Below, piece by piece: positions 15,982 through 24,647 of a DNA stretch of 64,000 nt. The DNA is taken from NCBI GenBank assembly GCA_934444765.1, contig CAKSDC010000001.1, positions 62,001 to 126,000 on the forward strand, written 5' to 3'. Numbering within the stretch: position 1 is the first letter of the stretch; each line of letters opens with the position of its first letter. The position numbers and the translations under genes were made by a program. The DNA comes from an uncultured Oscillospiraceae bacterium (GTDB lineage: Bacteria; Bacillota; Clostridia; Oscillospirales; Ruminococcaceae). The notes beneath the pieces are model-generated. The model searched no databases. It was given only the letters and a program-made list of their open reading frames with translations, and was not told the origin of the DNA.

Positions 15982-16581
15982 ATGAAGTATCTTGAAACCT
16001 CTGTTAAACCCATAAAGATAGCGTGCCTATCTTTGGGAGTGAATATAACCCTCGCTTTAGTAAAGATAGTAGCTTCGGTAGTGTCCCACTCACAGGCGTT
16101 GCTATCCGACGGAATACACTCTTGTGCGGACGTAATAATAAACGTTATGGTGATAACTACCATAGCACTATCCATTAAGACCAAACGTAGTAGTATAAGT
16201 AGTATAACTTGCTATATAATAGGAAGTTCTTTAGGTATAACAGGAATAGCCTTGTGTATAAACGGAATATCCAACATACTACACGGAACGTATAGCGGTA
16301 CAGTTCCTAACGTGTTAGCGGTATCGGTAGCTATATTCAGTATATGTGTAAAACTGTTGGTATATAGATATATACTATATAAGGCTAAACTGTGTAAGTC
16401 TAAGGTGTTGTACGCTGACGCAGTACACCACAAAACCGATAGTATATCTTCGGTAGGTAGTCTAATAGGCACGGGTGGAACTATGTTAGGGTTGTCTTTT
16501 TTGGACAGTTTAGCAAGTATAGTAATTAGCGTATTTATAGTGTTATCGGCTATTAGTATAGTGCGTGGCAATCTGGAATAG
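15982..16581 (+). CDS. Cation diffusion facilitator-type transporter, short form
   Basis: 199 residues with six hydrophobic segments. The metal-site motifs of the CDF family are present: LLSDGIHSCADV in TM2 (HxxxD) and ADAVHHKTDSISS in TM5 (HxxxD). CDF proteins export Zn, Mn or Fe as dimers in exchange for protons. This one stops right after TM6, so the cytoplasmic C-terminal domain of about 80-90 residues is missing; the TAG is followed directly by a terminator. ATG 15982 is chosen because GGAGAG lies 6 nt upstream; an earlier TTG is part of that site. The metal specificity is not predictable. Confidence 0.82.
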   Translation: MKYLETSVKPIKIACLSLGVNITLALVKIVASVVSHSQALLSDGIHSCADVIINVMVITTIALSIKTKRSSISSITCYIIGSSLGITGIALCINGISNILHGTYSGTVPNVLAVSVAIFSICVKLLVYRYILYKAKLCKSKVLYADAVHHKTDSISSVGSLIGTGGTMLGLSFLDSLASIVISVFIVLSAISIVRGNLE

Positions 16582-16583
16582 TA

Positions 16584-16615
16584 AAAAGACTCCCTTGAAG
16601 GGCATTCAAGGGAGT
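16584..16615 (-). terminator. Terminator of fhs-tsaE-tsaB (also closes the CDF gene)
   Basis: ACTCCCTTGAA (16589-16599) pairs perfectly with TTCAAGGGAGT (16605-16615). AAAAA at 16584-16588 gives the T-run for minus-strand transcripts. It lies between convergent genes. Confidence 0.82.
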
Positions 16616-16627
16616 GTATATAGTTAC

Positions 16628-17302
16628 TTATCTATTTAGTAAGTCTTTTTCCGCTTTGGTAGGTTGTAAGTAGGTAGCTTGTAACTCTTGTGGAGTGATA
16701 GCTGGGAGTTTAGAGGCTACTTCACATAGACTACTTGCCGATTGCAACCTACTATGTGGAGAAGAGAGTAGATACTTAGAGTTACTATAGTTAGTGTAGA
16801 ACTCCTTAGCACCGTCCCCAACCAATACGAAGTTACCGTCTAAAGATAGTAGAGTATCGTTTAATACGTTAGTACTTAGTATAGCGTCTGGTGTCAACCT
16901 TGTAAGAGTGCCACCGTTAGCTTTGAATACTGCACAGTATACTAAGTCTTGACGAGCCTTAATAATGGAACATACTCCTAAGTTGCAATCTACTACGTTG
17001 TTAGCTAAACTTTCGAGTGTGGAAACTCCATTGCAACCGATACCTAAAGCAAAGCACATAGCCTTAGCACCTGCGATGCCTATTCTTAATCCCGTATAAG
17101 AACCTGGACCAGAACATACGGCTATTCGGTCTAAGTCGTCAAAAGACTTTCCACAACGAGTTACTAAAGCCTTACACATAGGCATAATAGTCTGTGAGTG
17201 TGTAAGAGTAGTACACATAGTATCAGTAGCAAGAATGACATCGTCTTGCATCAAGCTAACAGAAGCGACTTTTCCGGAAGTATCAATACCTAATATTAGC
17301 AA
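16628..17302 (-). CDS. tsaB: tRNA threonylcarbamoyladenosine biosynthesis protein TsaB
   Basis: 224 residues. It starts LLILGIDTSGKVASVSLMQD, the ASKHA-fold head of TsaB, followed by VCSGPGSYTGLRIGIAGAKA. TsaB forms the complex with TsaD and TsaE that places threonylcarbamoyl on A37 of ANN-decoding tRNAs. The start is TTG 17302, behind AGGTGGTGAT, and overlaps the end of tsaE by 7 nt. It lies last in the operon, before the 16584 terminator. tsaD is not in this window. Confidence 0.93.
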   Translation of the reverse strand: MLILGIDTSGKVASVSLMQDDVILATDTMCTTLTHSQTIMPMCKALVTRCGKSFDDLDRIAVCSGPGSYTGLRIGIAGAKAMCFALGIGCNGVSTLESLANNVVDCNLGVCSIIKARQDLVYCAVFKANGGTLTRLTPDAILSTNVLNDTLLSLDGNFVLVGDGAKEFYTNYSNSKYLLSSPHSRLQSASSLCEVASKLPAITPQELQATYLQPTKAEKDLLNR

Positions 17303-17724
17303 AATCTATCACCACCTGAAATAGTAATCTTACGAGTATTATCGTCTATACGTTGAATATCTATGTTAATAGTGTCTTTGCCCAGAGCCTGTTTAACGTT
17401 TTCAGACCATTCTATTATAGCCACGTTGTCTTCTAAAGGGTAGTCATAGTAGCCGATGTTTTCTAAGTCTTCAGGACTGTTAAGTCGGTACATATCAAAG
17501 TGATACACGGTGACGTTATCGCCATAGTATTCATTGGATAGTGTAAACGTAGGCGAAAAGACTTCATCTTTAAGACCTAATCCCATAATTATGCCTCTTG
17601 TAAGAGTAGTTTTGCCTGCTCCCAAGTCGCCAGTATAGGCTATAACGTCGCCTTTTTTAAGTTTAGAGCCTATTAGTTTGCCAAACTCTATGCTTTCTTC
17701 AGCGGAATGAGTTATCTTTTCCAT
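17296..17724 (-). CDS. tsaE: tRNA threonylcarbamoyladenosine biosynthesis ATPase TsaE
   Basis: 142 residues from ATG 17724. P-loop AYTGDLGAGKTTLTRGI, then SPTFTLSNEY and HFDMYRL, typical of TsaE, the ATPase that resets the TsaB-TsaD complex in t6A synthesis. A GTG four codons upstream lies inside the ribosome site GGGTGAT and is less likely. It follows fhs by only about 14 bp and overlaps tsaB by 7 nt, so all three share a transcript. Confidence 0.93.
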   Translation of the reverse strand: MEKITHSAEESIEFGKLIGSKLKKGDVIAYTGDLGAGKTTLTRGIIMGLGLKDEVFSPTFTLSNEYYGDNVTVYHFDMYRLNSPEDLENIGYYDYPLEDNVAIIEWSENVKQALGKDTINIDIQRIDDNTRKITISGGDRFC

Positions 17725-17738
17725 AGTATCACCCACTA

Positions 17739-19409
17739 TTAGAATAGTCCTGAGATGTTGCCGTCGTTGTCGCAGTCGATTACTAAAGCAGTAGGTTTTT
17801 TGCCTAAGCCTGGCATAGTCATAACGTCGCCAGTAAGAGCGACTATAAATCCTGCACCAGAAGATAGTTTAACGTCCCTAACGGTTATAGTGAAGTTTTC
17901 AGGCTTGCCTAACTTAGTAGGGTCGTCTGATAGAGAGTACTGTGTTTTAGCCACACATACTGGTAGCTTATCTTGACCTATCTTTTCTATTTCTGCTATA
18001 GACTTTTCAGCCTGTTTGGTATATACTACGCCGTCTGCACGATAGATTTCAGTAGCTATAGTGTTTAGCTTTTCTTTAATAGATAGGTTTACGTCGTATA
18101 GAGGCTTAAAGTTAGAAGGCGTACTTTCGATAGTTTCAAGAACCTTATTAGCTAAGTCTAAACCACCTTCGCCACCCTTAGCGAACACTTCTGCTAACGA
18201 TACCTTAACGCCTAACTCATCGCATAGACTTTGAATATACTTAACTTCTTCATCAGTATCGGTTAAGAACTTGTTTATAGCTACTACTACAGGTACTCCG
18301 AACTTCTTCATATTTTCGATGTGTGTCTTTAGGTTCACGCTACCTTTTTTAAGAGCCTCTAAGTTTTCGTTAGCAAGTTCGGACTTTGGTACTCCGCCGT
18401 TGTACTTTAACGCTCTAAGAGTAGCTACTATTACTGTACAAGATGGTTTTAGGTTAGCGTAACGACACTTAATATCAAAGAACTTTTCAGCACCTAAATC
18501 AGAACCGAAACCAGCCTCTGTGATGCAGTAGTCTGCTAATTTTAGACCTAATTGAGTAGCTCTTACAGAGTTACAACCGTGTGCTATATTAGCAAAAGGT
18601 CCACCGTGTATTAGTGCAGGATTATTTTCTAAAGTTTGTACTAAGTTTGGCTTTAAAGCGTCTTTCATTAGAGCAACCATAGAACCACATACGCCTAACT
18701 GTCCAGCATATACAGGATTTCCGTCTAAGTCGTAAGCTACTAATATCTTTTCAAAACGAGCCTTTAGGTCGTCTAAGTCTTTAGCAAGACATAGTATAGC
18801 CATAACTTCGGAAGCTACAGTGATTTGAAAACCGTCTTCACGAGGTACACCGTTTATCTTACCGCCTAAGCCTACTATTATATTTCTTAAAGCACGGTCG
18901 TTCATATCCATGCAACGTTTAAATAGAATACGTCTTTGGTCTATTCTAAGTTCGTTTCCCTGTTGCATATGATTATCTATAATGGCACATAGTAAGTTAT
19001 TAGCCGAAGTGATAGCGTGCATATCACCTGTAAAGTGTAGGTTAATATCTTCCATAGGTACTACTTGAGAGTATCCACCACCAGCAGCACCACCTTTTAT
19101 TCCAAATACTGGTCCAAGGGAAGGTTCTCTTAAAGCTACTATCGACTTTTTGCCTAACTTACACATAGCTTGTTGAAGTCCTACAGATACTGTAGTCTTA
19201 CCTTCACCAGCAGGTGTAGGATTTATAGCGGTAACTAATATTAGTTTTCCATTTGGCTCATCTTTTAATTTAGAAAATAATGCTTCGGATACTTTAGCCT
19301 TATAGTGTCCATACTGTTCTAATTCGGAGTAGTCTATACCTATGTTTTCTGCTATTTCACTGATAGGTTTCATCTTACAGTTTTGAGCAATTTCGATATC
19401 TGTCATCAT
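17739..19409 (-). CDS. fhs: Formate-tetrahydrofolate ligase
   Basis: 556 residues, the standard length. Motifs TAINPTPAGEGKTTVSVGL (ATP site), REPSLGPVFGIKGGAAGGGY and the folate region near DMHAITSANNLL are all present. It makes 10-formyl-THF from formate and THF with ATP, feeding purine synthesis and the Wood-Ljungdahl methyl branch; with metH in the same window it fits one-carbon metabolism of an anaerobe. The first of two adjacent ATG codons (19409) has AGGAAG 8 nt upstream. Its promoter is copy 1 of the 42-bp repeat at 19458-19499. Confidence 0.97.
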   Translation of the reverse strand: MMTDIEIAQNCKMKPISEIAENIGIDYSELEQYGHYKAKVSEALFSKLKDEPNGKLILVTAINPTPAGEGKTTVSVGLQQAMCKLGKKSIVALREPSLGPVFGIKGGAAGGGYSQVVPMEDINLHFTGDMHAITSANNLLCAIIDNHMQQGNELRIDQRRILFKRCMDMNDRALRNIIVGLGGKINGVPREDGFQITVASEVMAILCLAKDLDDLKARFEKILVAYDLDGNPVYAGQLGVCGSMVALMKDALKPNLVQTLENNPALIHGGPFANIAHGCNSVRATQLGLKLADYCITEAGFGSDLGAEKFFDIKCRYANLKPSCTVIVATLRALKYNGGVPKSELANENLEALKKGSVNLKTHIENMKKFGVPVVVAINKFLTDTDEEVKYIQSLCDELGVKVSLAEVFAKGGEGGLDLANKVLETIESTPSNFKPLYDVNLSIKEKLNTIATEIYRADGVVYTKQAEKSIAEIEKIGQDKLPVCVAKTQYSLSDDPTKLGKPENFTITVRDVKLSSGAGFIVALTGDVMTMPGLGKKPTALVIDCDNDGNISGLF

Positions 19410-19457
19410 CTTAAATACTTCCTTATCTAAAATATATTCTACTGTTAGGTAGTAATC

Positions 19458-19499
19458 ATATTATACACTATATGACCGATAAATTCAAGTATATAATTA
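19458..19499. repeat. Direct repeat copy 1, contains the fhs promoter
   Basis: 42 bp, identical to 20540-20581 except one base (G to A). On the minus strand it holds TTGAAT (19483-19488), a 17-bp spacer and TATAAT (19460-19465), so it is the promoter of fhs. The two copies lie 1,082 bp apart and flank one glycosyltransferase gene. Confidence 0.85.
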
Positions 19500-19532
19500 A
19501 AGCCTAACCTTGTACTAAGTATTTGATTATTT

Positions 19533-20483
19533 TTAATGAAGTTTATTAGAAATTAGAATTAATCTAATAATCGTCTTAAAGTTAAACCTGTAGTGCCTAT
19601 TATTGAAGTAAGTCTTTTTATACTTCATAATATACTTTTTTAGTTTATTAAATGTATTGGGTTCTATGTTGCTTATTTTAGAAACGTTTATAACTGAAAA
19701 CTCAAATATGTTACACTTACAATATTCTTGAACTTTAGGAACGTTGTTAGTAATATCCATAATTTTTTCATATCCAGGAATATACTTTAACTGTCCATTT
19801 TTGTCTATTGAATTGTTTATACTATGTGAGGCACTATTTTCCAATATTACATAATAGTATAATGGAACTTCTAATATAGCCACTTCTTCATTTAAACTAT
19901 CTATTAAGTTGCTTACTAACCAGTGTATATCTTCAGAGTGTGTTAAAGTTTCATCAAACTTTTTAGTTATCAATTCCCTTTTAAAGTATTTAGTCCATAA
20001 AAATCCGCTTATGTTCTTATTATAAAAAATTTTTTGTGTAAATTCCAAAGCATCACATATAAGTGGTGTATTTAAATTAGATAGGTCATAATTATTAAGA
20101 TGTTCTTGTAAATCATTAGTATATCCTATAGATACTATGTTTTTTCTATACTTTGTATACGTGTTATATACTATTTCTAAAGTTTGAGGATGTACAAAGT
20201 CATCTGCATCGCAAAAACCTATGATATCTCCTGTAACGTTTTTCAAACCAATATTGCGAGCATGGGATACACCAAAATTTTCGGTGTTAATTAACTTTAT
20301 TCTATCATCTTTTTTTGAATACTCCTCACAGATTAATTTTGAACTATCTGTTGAACCGTCGTTTATAACTACTAATTCAAAATAAGAGTATGTTTGGTGT
20401 AACCAACTTTCAAGACATCTTGAAATATATTTTTCTGCATTATATACAGGTATTATAATGCTAATAGTTAGGGCATTATTCAT
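19533..20483 (-). CDS. Glycosyltransferase family 2
   Basis: 316 residues. N-terminal GT-A domain: ISIIIPVYNAEKYISRCLES, LVVINDGSTDSSKLI and GFCDADDFVHPQ (the metal-binding DxD). Such enzymes transfer a sugar from a nucleotide donor onto surface glycans, lipids or proteins. The C-terminal 100 residues are Asn/Lys/Tyr-rich and not conserved to my eye. The gene is more AT-rich than its neighbours and stands alone between two copies of a promoter repeat, which suggests insertion upstream of fhs. The start ATG 20483 has GGAGGA about 13 nt upstream. The product glycan is unknown. Confidence 0.85.
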   Translation of the reverse strand: MNNALTISIIIPVYNAEKYISRCLESWLHQTYSYFELVVINDGSTDSSKLICEEYSKKDDRIKLINTENFGVSHARNIGLKNVTGDIIGFCDADDFVHPQTLEIVYNTYTKYRKNIVSIGYTNDLQEHLNNYDLSNLNTPLICDALEFTQKIFYNKNISGFLWTKYFKRELITKKFDETLTHSEDIHWLVSNLIDSLNEEVAILEVPLYYYVILENSASHSINNSIDKNGQLKYIPGYEKIMDITNNVPKVQEYCKCNIFEFSVINVSKISNIEPNTFNKLKKYIMKYKKTYFNNRHYRFNFKTIIRLILISNKLH

Positions 20484-20539
20484 AATATTTAATATTCCTC
20501 CAAAGATATTAATGTGGTATGGTATGATATTTTTAAGAA

Positions 20540-20581
20540 ATATTATACACTATATGACCAATAAATTCAAGTATATAATTA
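20540..20581. repeat. Direct repeat copy 2, contains the glycosyltransferase promoter
   Basis: Second copy of the 42-bp element. Minus-strand TTGAAT (20565-20570), 17-bp spacer, TATAAT (20542-20547), with a predicted start about 50 nt before the glycosyltransferase ATG. Confidence 0.85.
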
Positions 20582-20584
20582 GGG

Positions 20585-20613
20585 TGGACAGATTAAGAAT
20601 AGTATGTTATAAT
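20585..20613 (+). promoter_or_regulatory. Sigma-A promoter of the acidic Cys/His protein gene
   Basis: TGGACA (20585-20590) and TATAAT (20608-20613), 17-bp spacer, directly adjoining repeat copy 2 and facing the other way. Confidence 0.7.
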
Positions 20614-20647
20614 TATAAAAACTATATAATTGAGGTGACTATGTACC

Positions 20648-21043
20648 ATGAAAGTATTACTATTAGACGGCATTCCATGTATGTATCCTGAGGGCATAGA
20701 CTCTATAGAGGAATTTATAGAGTATGCTAACGAGAACTTTAGCAGTTTTATTCCTATAATAGAATACGTTACTACAGAATGTGTATATCCATACTTAGTT
20801 GAAGAAGACGTTAGAGAACGCTACGTAAACCTATCACTAATAAACTCGATAATGGAAGACGAAGTTGAAGTACTTACCAGAGAAGAGTACGACGAAAGAC
20901 TATCCGAACTTAGAGACGAAATATGTGTAAACTGTACCGACTATGAAGAAGATTCCGAAGGTGATAACCTTAAAGGTCATAGAAATCACATGAACTTAGA
21001 CGGTTACTGTCCATACTTTGAACCTCGTACGGACGAAGAATAG
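20648..21043 (+). CDS. Acidic protein with C-terminal Cys/His cluster, unknown function
   Basis: 131 residues, very rich in Glu and Asp. The N-terminal half starts MKVLLLDGIPCMYPEGIDSI and looks like an alpha/beta fold. The last 40 residues carry CVNC, then GHRNHMNLDGYCPYF, a spacing of Cys and His that could bind zinc. It has its own promoter, GAGGTG ribosome site and a perfect terminator, so it is a monocistronic, real gene. No signal peptide or membrane helix. I do not recognise the family. Confidence 0.72.
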   Translation: MKVLLLDGIPCMYPEGIDSIEEFIEYANENFSSFIPIIEYVTTECVYPYLVEEDVRERYVNLSLINSIMEDEVEVLTREEYDERLSELRDEICVNCTDYEEDSEGDNLKGHRNHMNLDGYCPYFEPRTDEE

Positions 21044-21055
21044 TCTATTTTAAAG

Positions 21056-21086
21056 TAGAACGATAGTATTATCGTTCTATTTTTTT
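21056..21086 (+). terminator. Rho-independent terminator
   Basis: TAGAACGATA (21056-21065) pairs perfectly with TATCGTTCTA (21070-21079), loop GTAT, followed by seven T (21080-21086). Confidence 0.92.
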
Positions 21087-21149
21087 GTACTATTTTCTAT
21101 GGCAAATAGTGTATTATACGTCGCTGAGTAGTAATACTATCAAAATTGA

Positions 21150-21178
21150 TTGACTTTTTTAGAAAAACAGTATATAAT
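21150..21178 (+). promoter_or_regulatory. Strong sigma-A promoter with no gene close downstream
   Basis: TTGACT (21150-21155) and TATAAT (21173-21178), 17-bp spacer. The next start codon is 370 bp away (rny). Either rny has a very long leader or a small RNA starts here. Confidence 0.65.
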
Positions 21179-21185
21179 AATAATG

Positions 21186-21547
21186 TTGCATTTTTTTTAT
21201 TGCATACAATATCTATATACTATAAACATACCATTAGGAACTACAAAATTTTAAGCCTTTTAAGTTCATGTAAGACTATACTATTAAACGTTAGCTTTGA
21301 ACCGTTAAGCAAAAAGCCTCTTGTTTATAGTTTTTATATATTCAAGAGTAGTTCGCATAATATTATAATATTCTAAGACTATACTATGGTATAATATTGT
21401 ATTTTAGTCTACGTGTTATATAACCTATAACATAGTATTTTAATACTTAAAGTAGATAGTCTTTTTTCCATGCGTGCGTGGTAATTATGAATATACAGTA
21501 TATATATATTTTTTTAGTTTAAAATATCTATGAAAGGAGACTACGAA
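21186..21547 (+). other. Non-coding stretch: rny leader and/or small RNA candidate
   Basis: About 360 bp with no convincing gene; the 76-aa frame across 21146-21376 overlaps the promoter and has no ribosome site. It contains an imperfect hairpin CTCTTG/CAAGAG (21318-21323 with 21343-21348) and a second, extended -10 promoter near 21387. I could not match it to 6S, SRP or tmRNA. Confidence 0.4.
21387..21395 (+). promoter_or_regulatory. Extended -10 promoter candidate for rny
   Basis: TGGTATAAT (TG at 21387-21388, TATAAT at 21390-21395) without a recognisable -35. It would give a leader of about 145 nt for rny. Confidence 0.45.
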
Positions 21548-23113
21548 TTGACAGGTCCAATAGTATTTATACTTTGTTTTGTATCTTTAATATTAGGTGC
21601 GGGCATTTCTGGATTTATATCCTTTAAAAAGGGTATAGAGTATAGAAAGCAACAAGCCGAAACTATGATAGGCTCTGCTGAAAAAGAAGCAGTTAAAATA
21701 GTGGACGATGCTAAGGTTGAAGCCGAAACTCAAAAAAAGTCTATATTAGTCGGTGCTAAAGACGAAGTACACAGAATGCGTACCGAAGCTGAAAAGGAAA
21801 TTAAAGATAAACGTAACGAAATATCTCGTCAGGAAAGACGTATACAACAAAAAGAAGATAACTTAGACCGTAAAACCGACGTTTTAGAAAAGAAAGAGGA
21901 AACTTACAACAACAAGATAAAGTCGGCTGAAGACAGACTTAAACAGGCTGAAAGCATTAAGGCTAAACAGATGGAAACTTTAGAAAAGATTTCGGAACTT
22001 ACTCGTGACCAAGCTAAAGAACTTATTCTTGACTCTTTGGAAAAAGAGTTGATACACGAAAAGGCTCTAAAGATTTCTAACTACGAACAGCAGATTAAAG
22101 ACGAATGCGAGGAAAAGGCAAGAAACTACATATCTCTTGCTATTTCAAGATGTGCTGCTGACCAAGTTTCCGAATCTGCCGTATCTGTAGTGGCTCTACC
22201 TAACGATGAAATGAAGGGTAGAATTATCGGTAGAGAAGGTAGAAATATCCGTGCTTTAGAAACTCTTACTGGTGTAGATATCATTATCGACGATACCCCA
22301 GAAGCTATTACTCTATCTTGTTTCGACCAAGTTAGACGTGAAGTAGCTCGTATAGCCTTAGAAAAACTTATCTCCGATGGTAGAATACACCCTACAAGAA
22401 TAGAAGAAATGGTGGATAAGGCTCGTAGAGAAGTAGAACACAAGATTAAACAAGAGGGCGAAAGAGCCGTTCTTGAAACTAACGTACACGGCATAAATCA
22501 CGAACTTATTAAACTAATAGGTAGGTTAAGATACCGTACAAGTTACCGTCAAAACGTGTTAGACCACTCTATCGAAGTAGCCCAAATAGCTGGTATGTTG
22601 GCTTCTGAACTCGGTGTGGATGCTAACATAGCTCGTAGAGCGGGATTGCTACACGATATCGGTAAGGCACTTACTTCCGAAATAGAGGGTTCTCACGTTC
22701 AAATAGGTGTGGACGTATGTAAAAAGTATAAGGAAAGTCCCGAAGTATTACACGCTATCGAGGCTCACCATAACGACGTAGAACCACGTACGGTAATAGC
22801 TTGTGTAGTTCAAGCTGCCGATGCTATTTCAGCTGCCCGTCCAGCTGCAAGAAGTGAAAACTACGAAAACTACATTAAACGTATCGAAAAGATTGAAGAG
22901 ATATGTTCTTCTTACGACGGCGTAGAAAAATGCTTTGCCGTTCAAGCTGGTAGAGAAGTTCGTGTAATGGTAGTACCTGAAAAGGTAAACGACGAAAAGA
23001 TGGTTATTATAGCTCATAATATAGTAAAGCGTCTTGAAAACGAATCCAACTATCCTGGACAGATTAAAGTACATCTTATCCGTGAAAGCAGAGTTATTGA
23101 ATACGCTAAATAA
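21548..23113 (+). CDS. rny: Ribonuclease Y
   Basis: About 521 residues. N-terminal membrane helix (VFILCFVSLILGAGISGFIS), long coiled coil (about 35-190), KH domain with GRIIGREGRNIRALE, and HD domain with AGLLHDIGKAL and the diad HxxxHH. It is the membrane-bound endonuclease that starts mRNA decay in Firmicutes. I chose TTG 21548: the upstream ATG 21530 contains the AAAGGAG ribosome site itself, which lies 8 nt before the TTG. It ends at a clear terminator. Confidence 0.95.
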   Translation: MTGPIVFILCFVSLILGAGISGFISFKKGIEYRKQQAETMIGSAEKEAVKIVDDAKVEAETQKKSILVGAKDEVHRMRTEAEKEIKDKRNEISRQERRIQQKEDNLDRKTDVLEKKEETYNNKIKSAEDRLKQAESIKAKQMETLEKISELTRDQAKELILDSLEKELIHEKALKISNYEQQIKDECEEKARNYISLAISRCAADQVSESAVSVVALPNDEMKGRIIGREGRNIRALETLTGVDIIIDDTPEAITLSCFDQVRREVARIALEKLISDGRIHPTRIEEMVDKARREVEHKIKQEGERAVLETNVHGINHELIKLIGRLRYRTSYRQNVLDHSIEVAQIAGMLASELGVDANIARRAGLLHDIGKALTSEIEGSHVQIGVDVCKKYKESPEVLHAIEAHHNDVEPRTVIACVVQAADAISAARPAARSENYENYIKRIEKIEEICSSYDGVEKCFAVQAGREVRVMVVPEKVNDEKMVIIAHNIVKRLENESNYPGQIKVHLIRESRVIEYAK

Positions 23114-23129
23114 TATTAAGTTAATACTT

Positions 23130-23157
23130 GCCCTACCCACTTTGGGTGGGGCTTTTT
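23130..23157 (+). terminator. Rho-independent terminator of rny
   Basis: GCCCTACCC (23130-23138) pairs with GGGTGGGGC (23144-23152), one T-G pair, loop of 5, followed by TTTTT. Confidence 0.9.
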
Positions 23158-23189
23158 GAATATACTACATAAGGAAGTGTTATCATACT

Positions 23190-24626
23190 ATGTCAAACTC
23201 AAAAAATAAAACTATATTCGGTACTACCGAAAAGTCTAACTTTATACTAAACATGAAGGACCAAACTATAGATAGACTACCTATAGTATGTGCTAAGGTT
23301 TTAATAGTCCTTTTATTGATAGGTCAGGCAGTCCCAGAGGTTATAGAGTGGGGACTAAAACTTATGGGTAAAGGACAAGGTTATGGTTATGGTTTTTTTA
23401 ATACTCCATATATATGTTTAGCTATAGTATGGGTATTAAGTATAATAGCAGTGGTTATTATGTGTGCAAGGGATAGGTTCAATAAGTCTAAACAGATAGT
23501 TCCTGTAGTTATGATATCCTTACTTGCAGTATGGATATTGATATCCACTATAAATTCTATAAGTCCGTTAGATAGTTTTTCTGGTACGTATGGAAGAACT
23601 ACAGGATTTTTAACTATAGTATCTTGTGCATTTATCTACTTAGTGATGACTTTTTTAAATAAAGAACTTAACGTTAGAACTATCTTGCGTACTATGGTTA
23701 TAGCCTCTATGGTTCAGTGCGTTTGGGGATTGGTACAAAGCCTATCACAGTACTTTGATGCGGAAGTATCCTTTTATGAAAATTTGAACTCTGTATCGTT
23801 GTATAATATATGTCTACCGAGTGGTTTTTCAGGAAGTCCTATATTCTACGCTGAGTATCTGTGCTTGATGTTAGGTATTACTCTAACGCTATCCAGTTTA
23901 GAAAAGTCTAAACTATACACCGTAATGAGTATGATATATGTATTCTTGATGTTAGATACTCATACAGTGGTAGGTGTATTAGGTGCTATATCCATAGTAT
24001 TAGTAGCTACTATAGTATGGATAGTATCTAAGAGTGAGGGCAAAAACTTTTTACCGATAGTACTCGTAATAGTAGTGGCAGTAGCTAAAGTAGTATTTTG
24101 TGTAGTATCTGTAGGAAGGTATAAGTTCTATGATGGTTGTATTATGTGGCAAGACTCTTTTTATAGAATAGGTTCTACAGGATACTTTCAAACCACATCA
24201 GCAGGCTTTAACATAAACGACGTTAGCGAAGTGTTTGCGTATCTTTGGAAGTTTGCTATATACTATATAAAAGCGTTTCTGTTTATGGGTGTAGGTGCGG
24301 ACTGTCTAATATATACTCAATCCAGTGTTTCAGAAGATGCGATATCTTATGCCGTGAATAGTTTCGACGTGGTATATAATGACTATCTTCAAATAGCCGT
24401 AACTATGGGTATACCTACTTTGATACTGTACATAGTACTATACGTGTTCTGTATTACTAAGGCTATCAAGCGTTTTAACGATAGTAATATATTCAAAGCG
24501 TTGACGGTTACTCTAATAGGATATGCTATAATGGTAGTGTTCGGATATACTTCTATTACGGTCATGCCATACTTATGGCTACTTATGGGAATAGCTTGTA
24601 GTCAATCTTTAGGTTCTTCTAAGTAG
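23190..24626 (+). CDS. Polytopic membrane protein, O-antigen ligase/polymerase-like
   Basis: 478 residues with about 10-12 membrane helices and a large outside loop between about 300 and 380. Layout, FGYTSITVMPYLWLLMGI near the end and the NSISPLDSFSGTYGR loop resemble the Wzy/WaaL (O-antigen ligase) family, which polymerises or ligates glycans on the outer membrane face; in Gram-positives related proteins act on capsule or teichoic-type glycans. No glycan cluster surrounds it. It lies 21 bp before cca and is probably co-transcribed. The family call is based on topology and is moderate. Confidence 0.65.
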   Translation: MSNSKNKTIFGTTEKSNFILNMKDQTIDRLPIVCAKVLIVLLLIGQAVPEVIEWGLKLMGKGQGYGYGFFNTPYICLAIVWVLSIIAVVIMCARDRFNKSKQIVPVVMISLLAVWILISTINSISPLDSFSGTYGRTTGFLTIVSCAFIYLVMTFLNKELNVRTILRTMVIASMVQCVWGLVQSLSQYFDAEVSFYENLNSVSLYNICLPSGFSGSPIFYAEYLCLMLGITLTLSSLEKSKLYTVMSMIYVFLMLDTHTVVGVLGAISIVLVATIVWIVSKSEGKNFLPIVLVIVVAVAKVVFCVVSVGRYKFYDGCIMWQDSFYRIGSTGYFQTTSAGFNINDVSEVFAYLWKFAIYYIKAFLFMGVGADCLIYTQSSVSEDAISYAVNSFDVVYNDYLQIAVTMGIPTLILYIVLYVFCITKAIKRFNDSNIFKALTVTLIGYAIMVVFGYTSITVMPYLWLLMGIACSQSLGSSK

Positions 24627-24647
24627 TCTACACATGGAGGATATACT

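Noticed and set aside
21146..21376. 76-aa frame between the acidic gene and rny
   Set aside because: It contains the promoter -35/-10 boxes, has no ribosome site and shows low-complexity composition.
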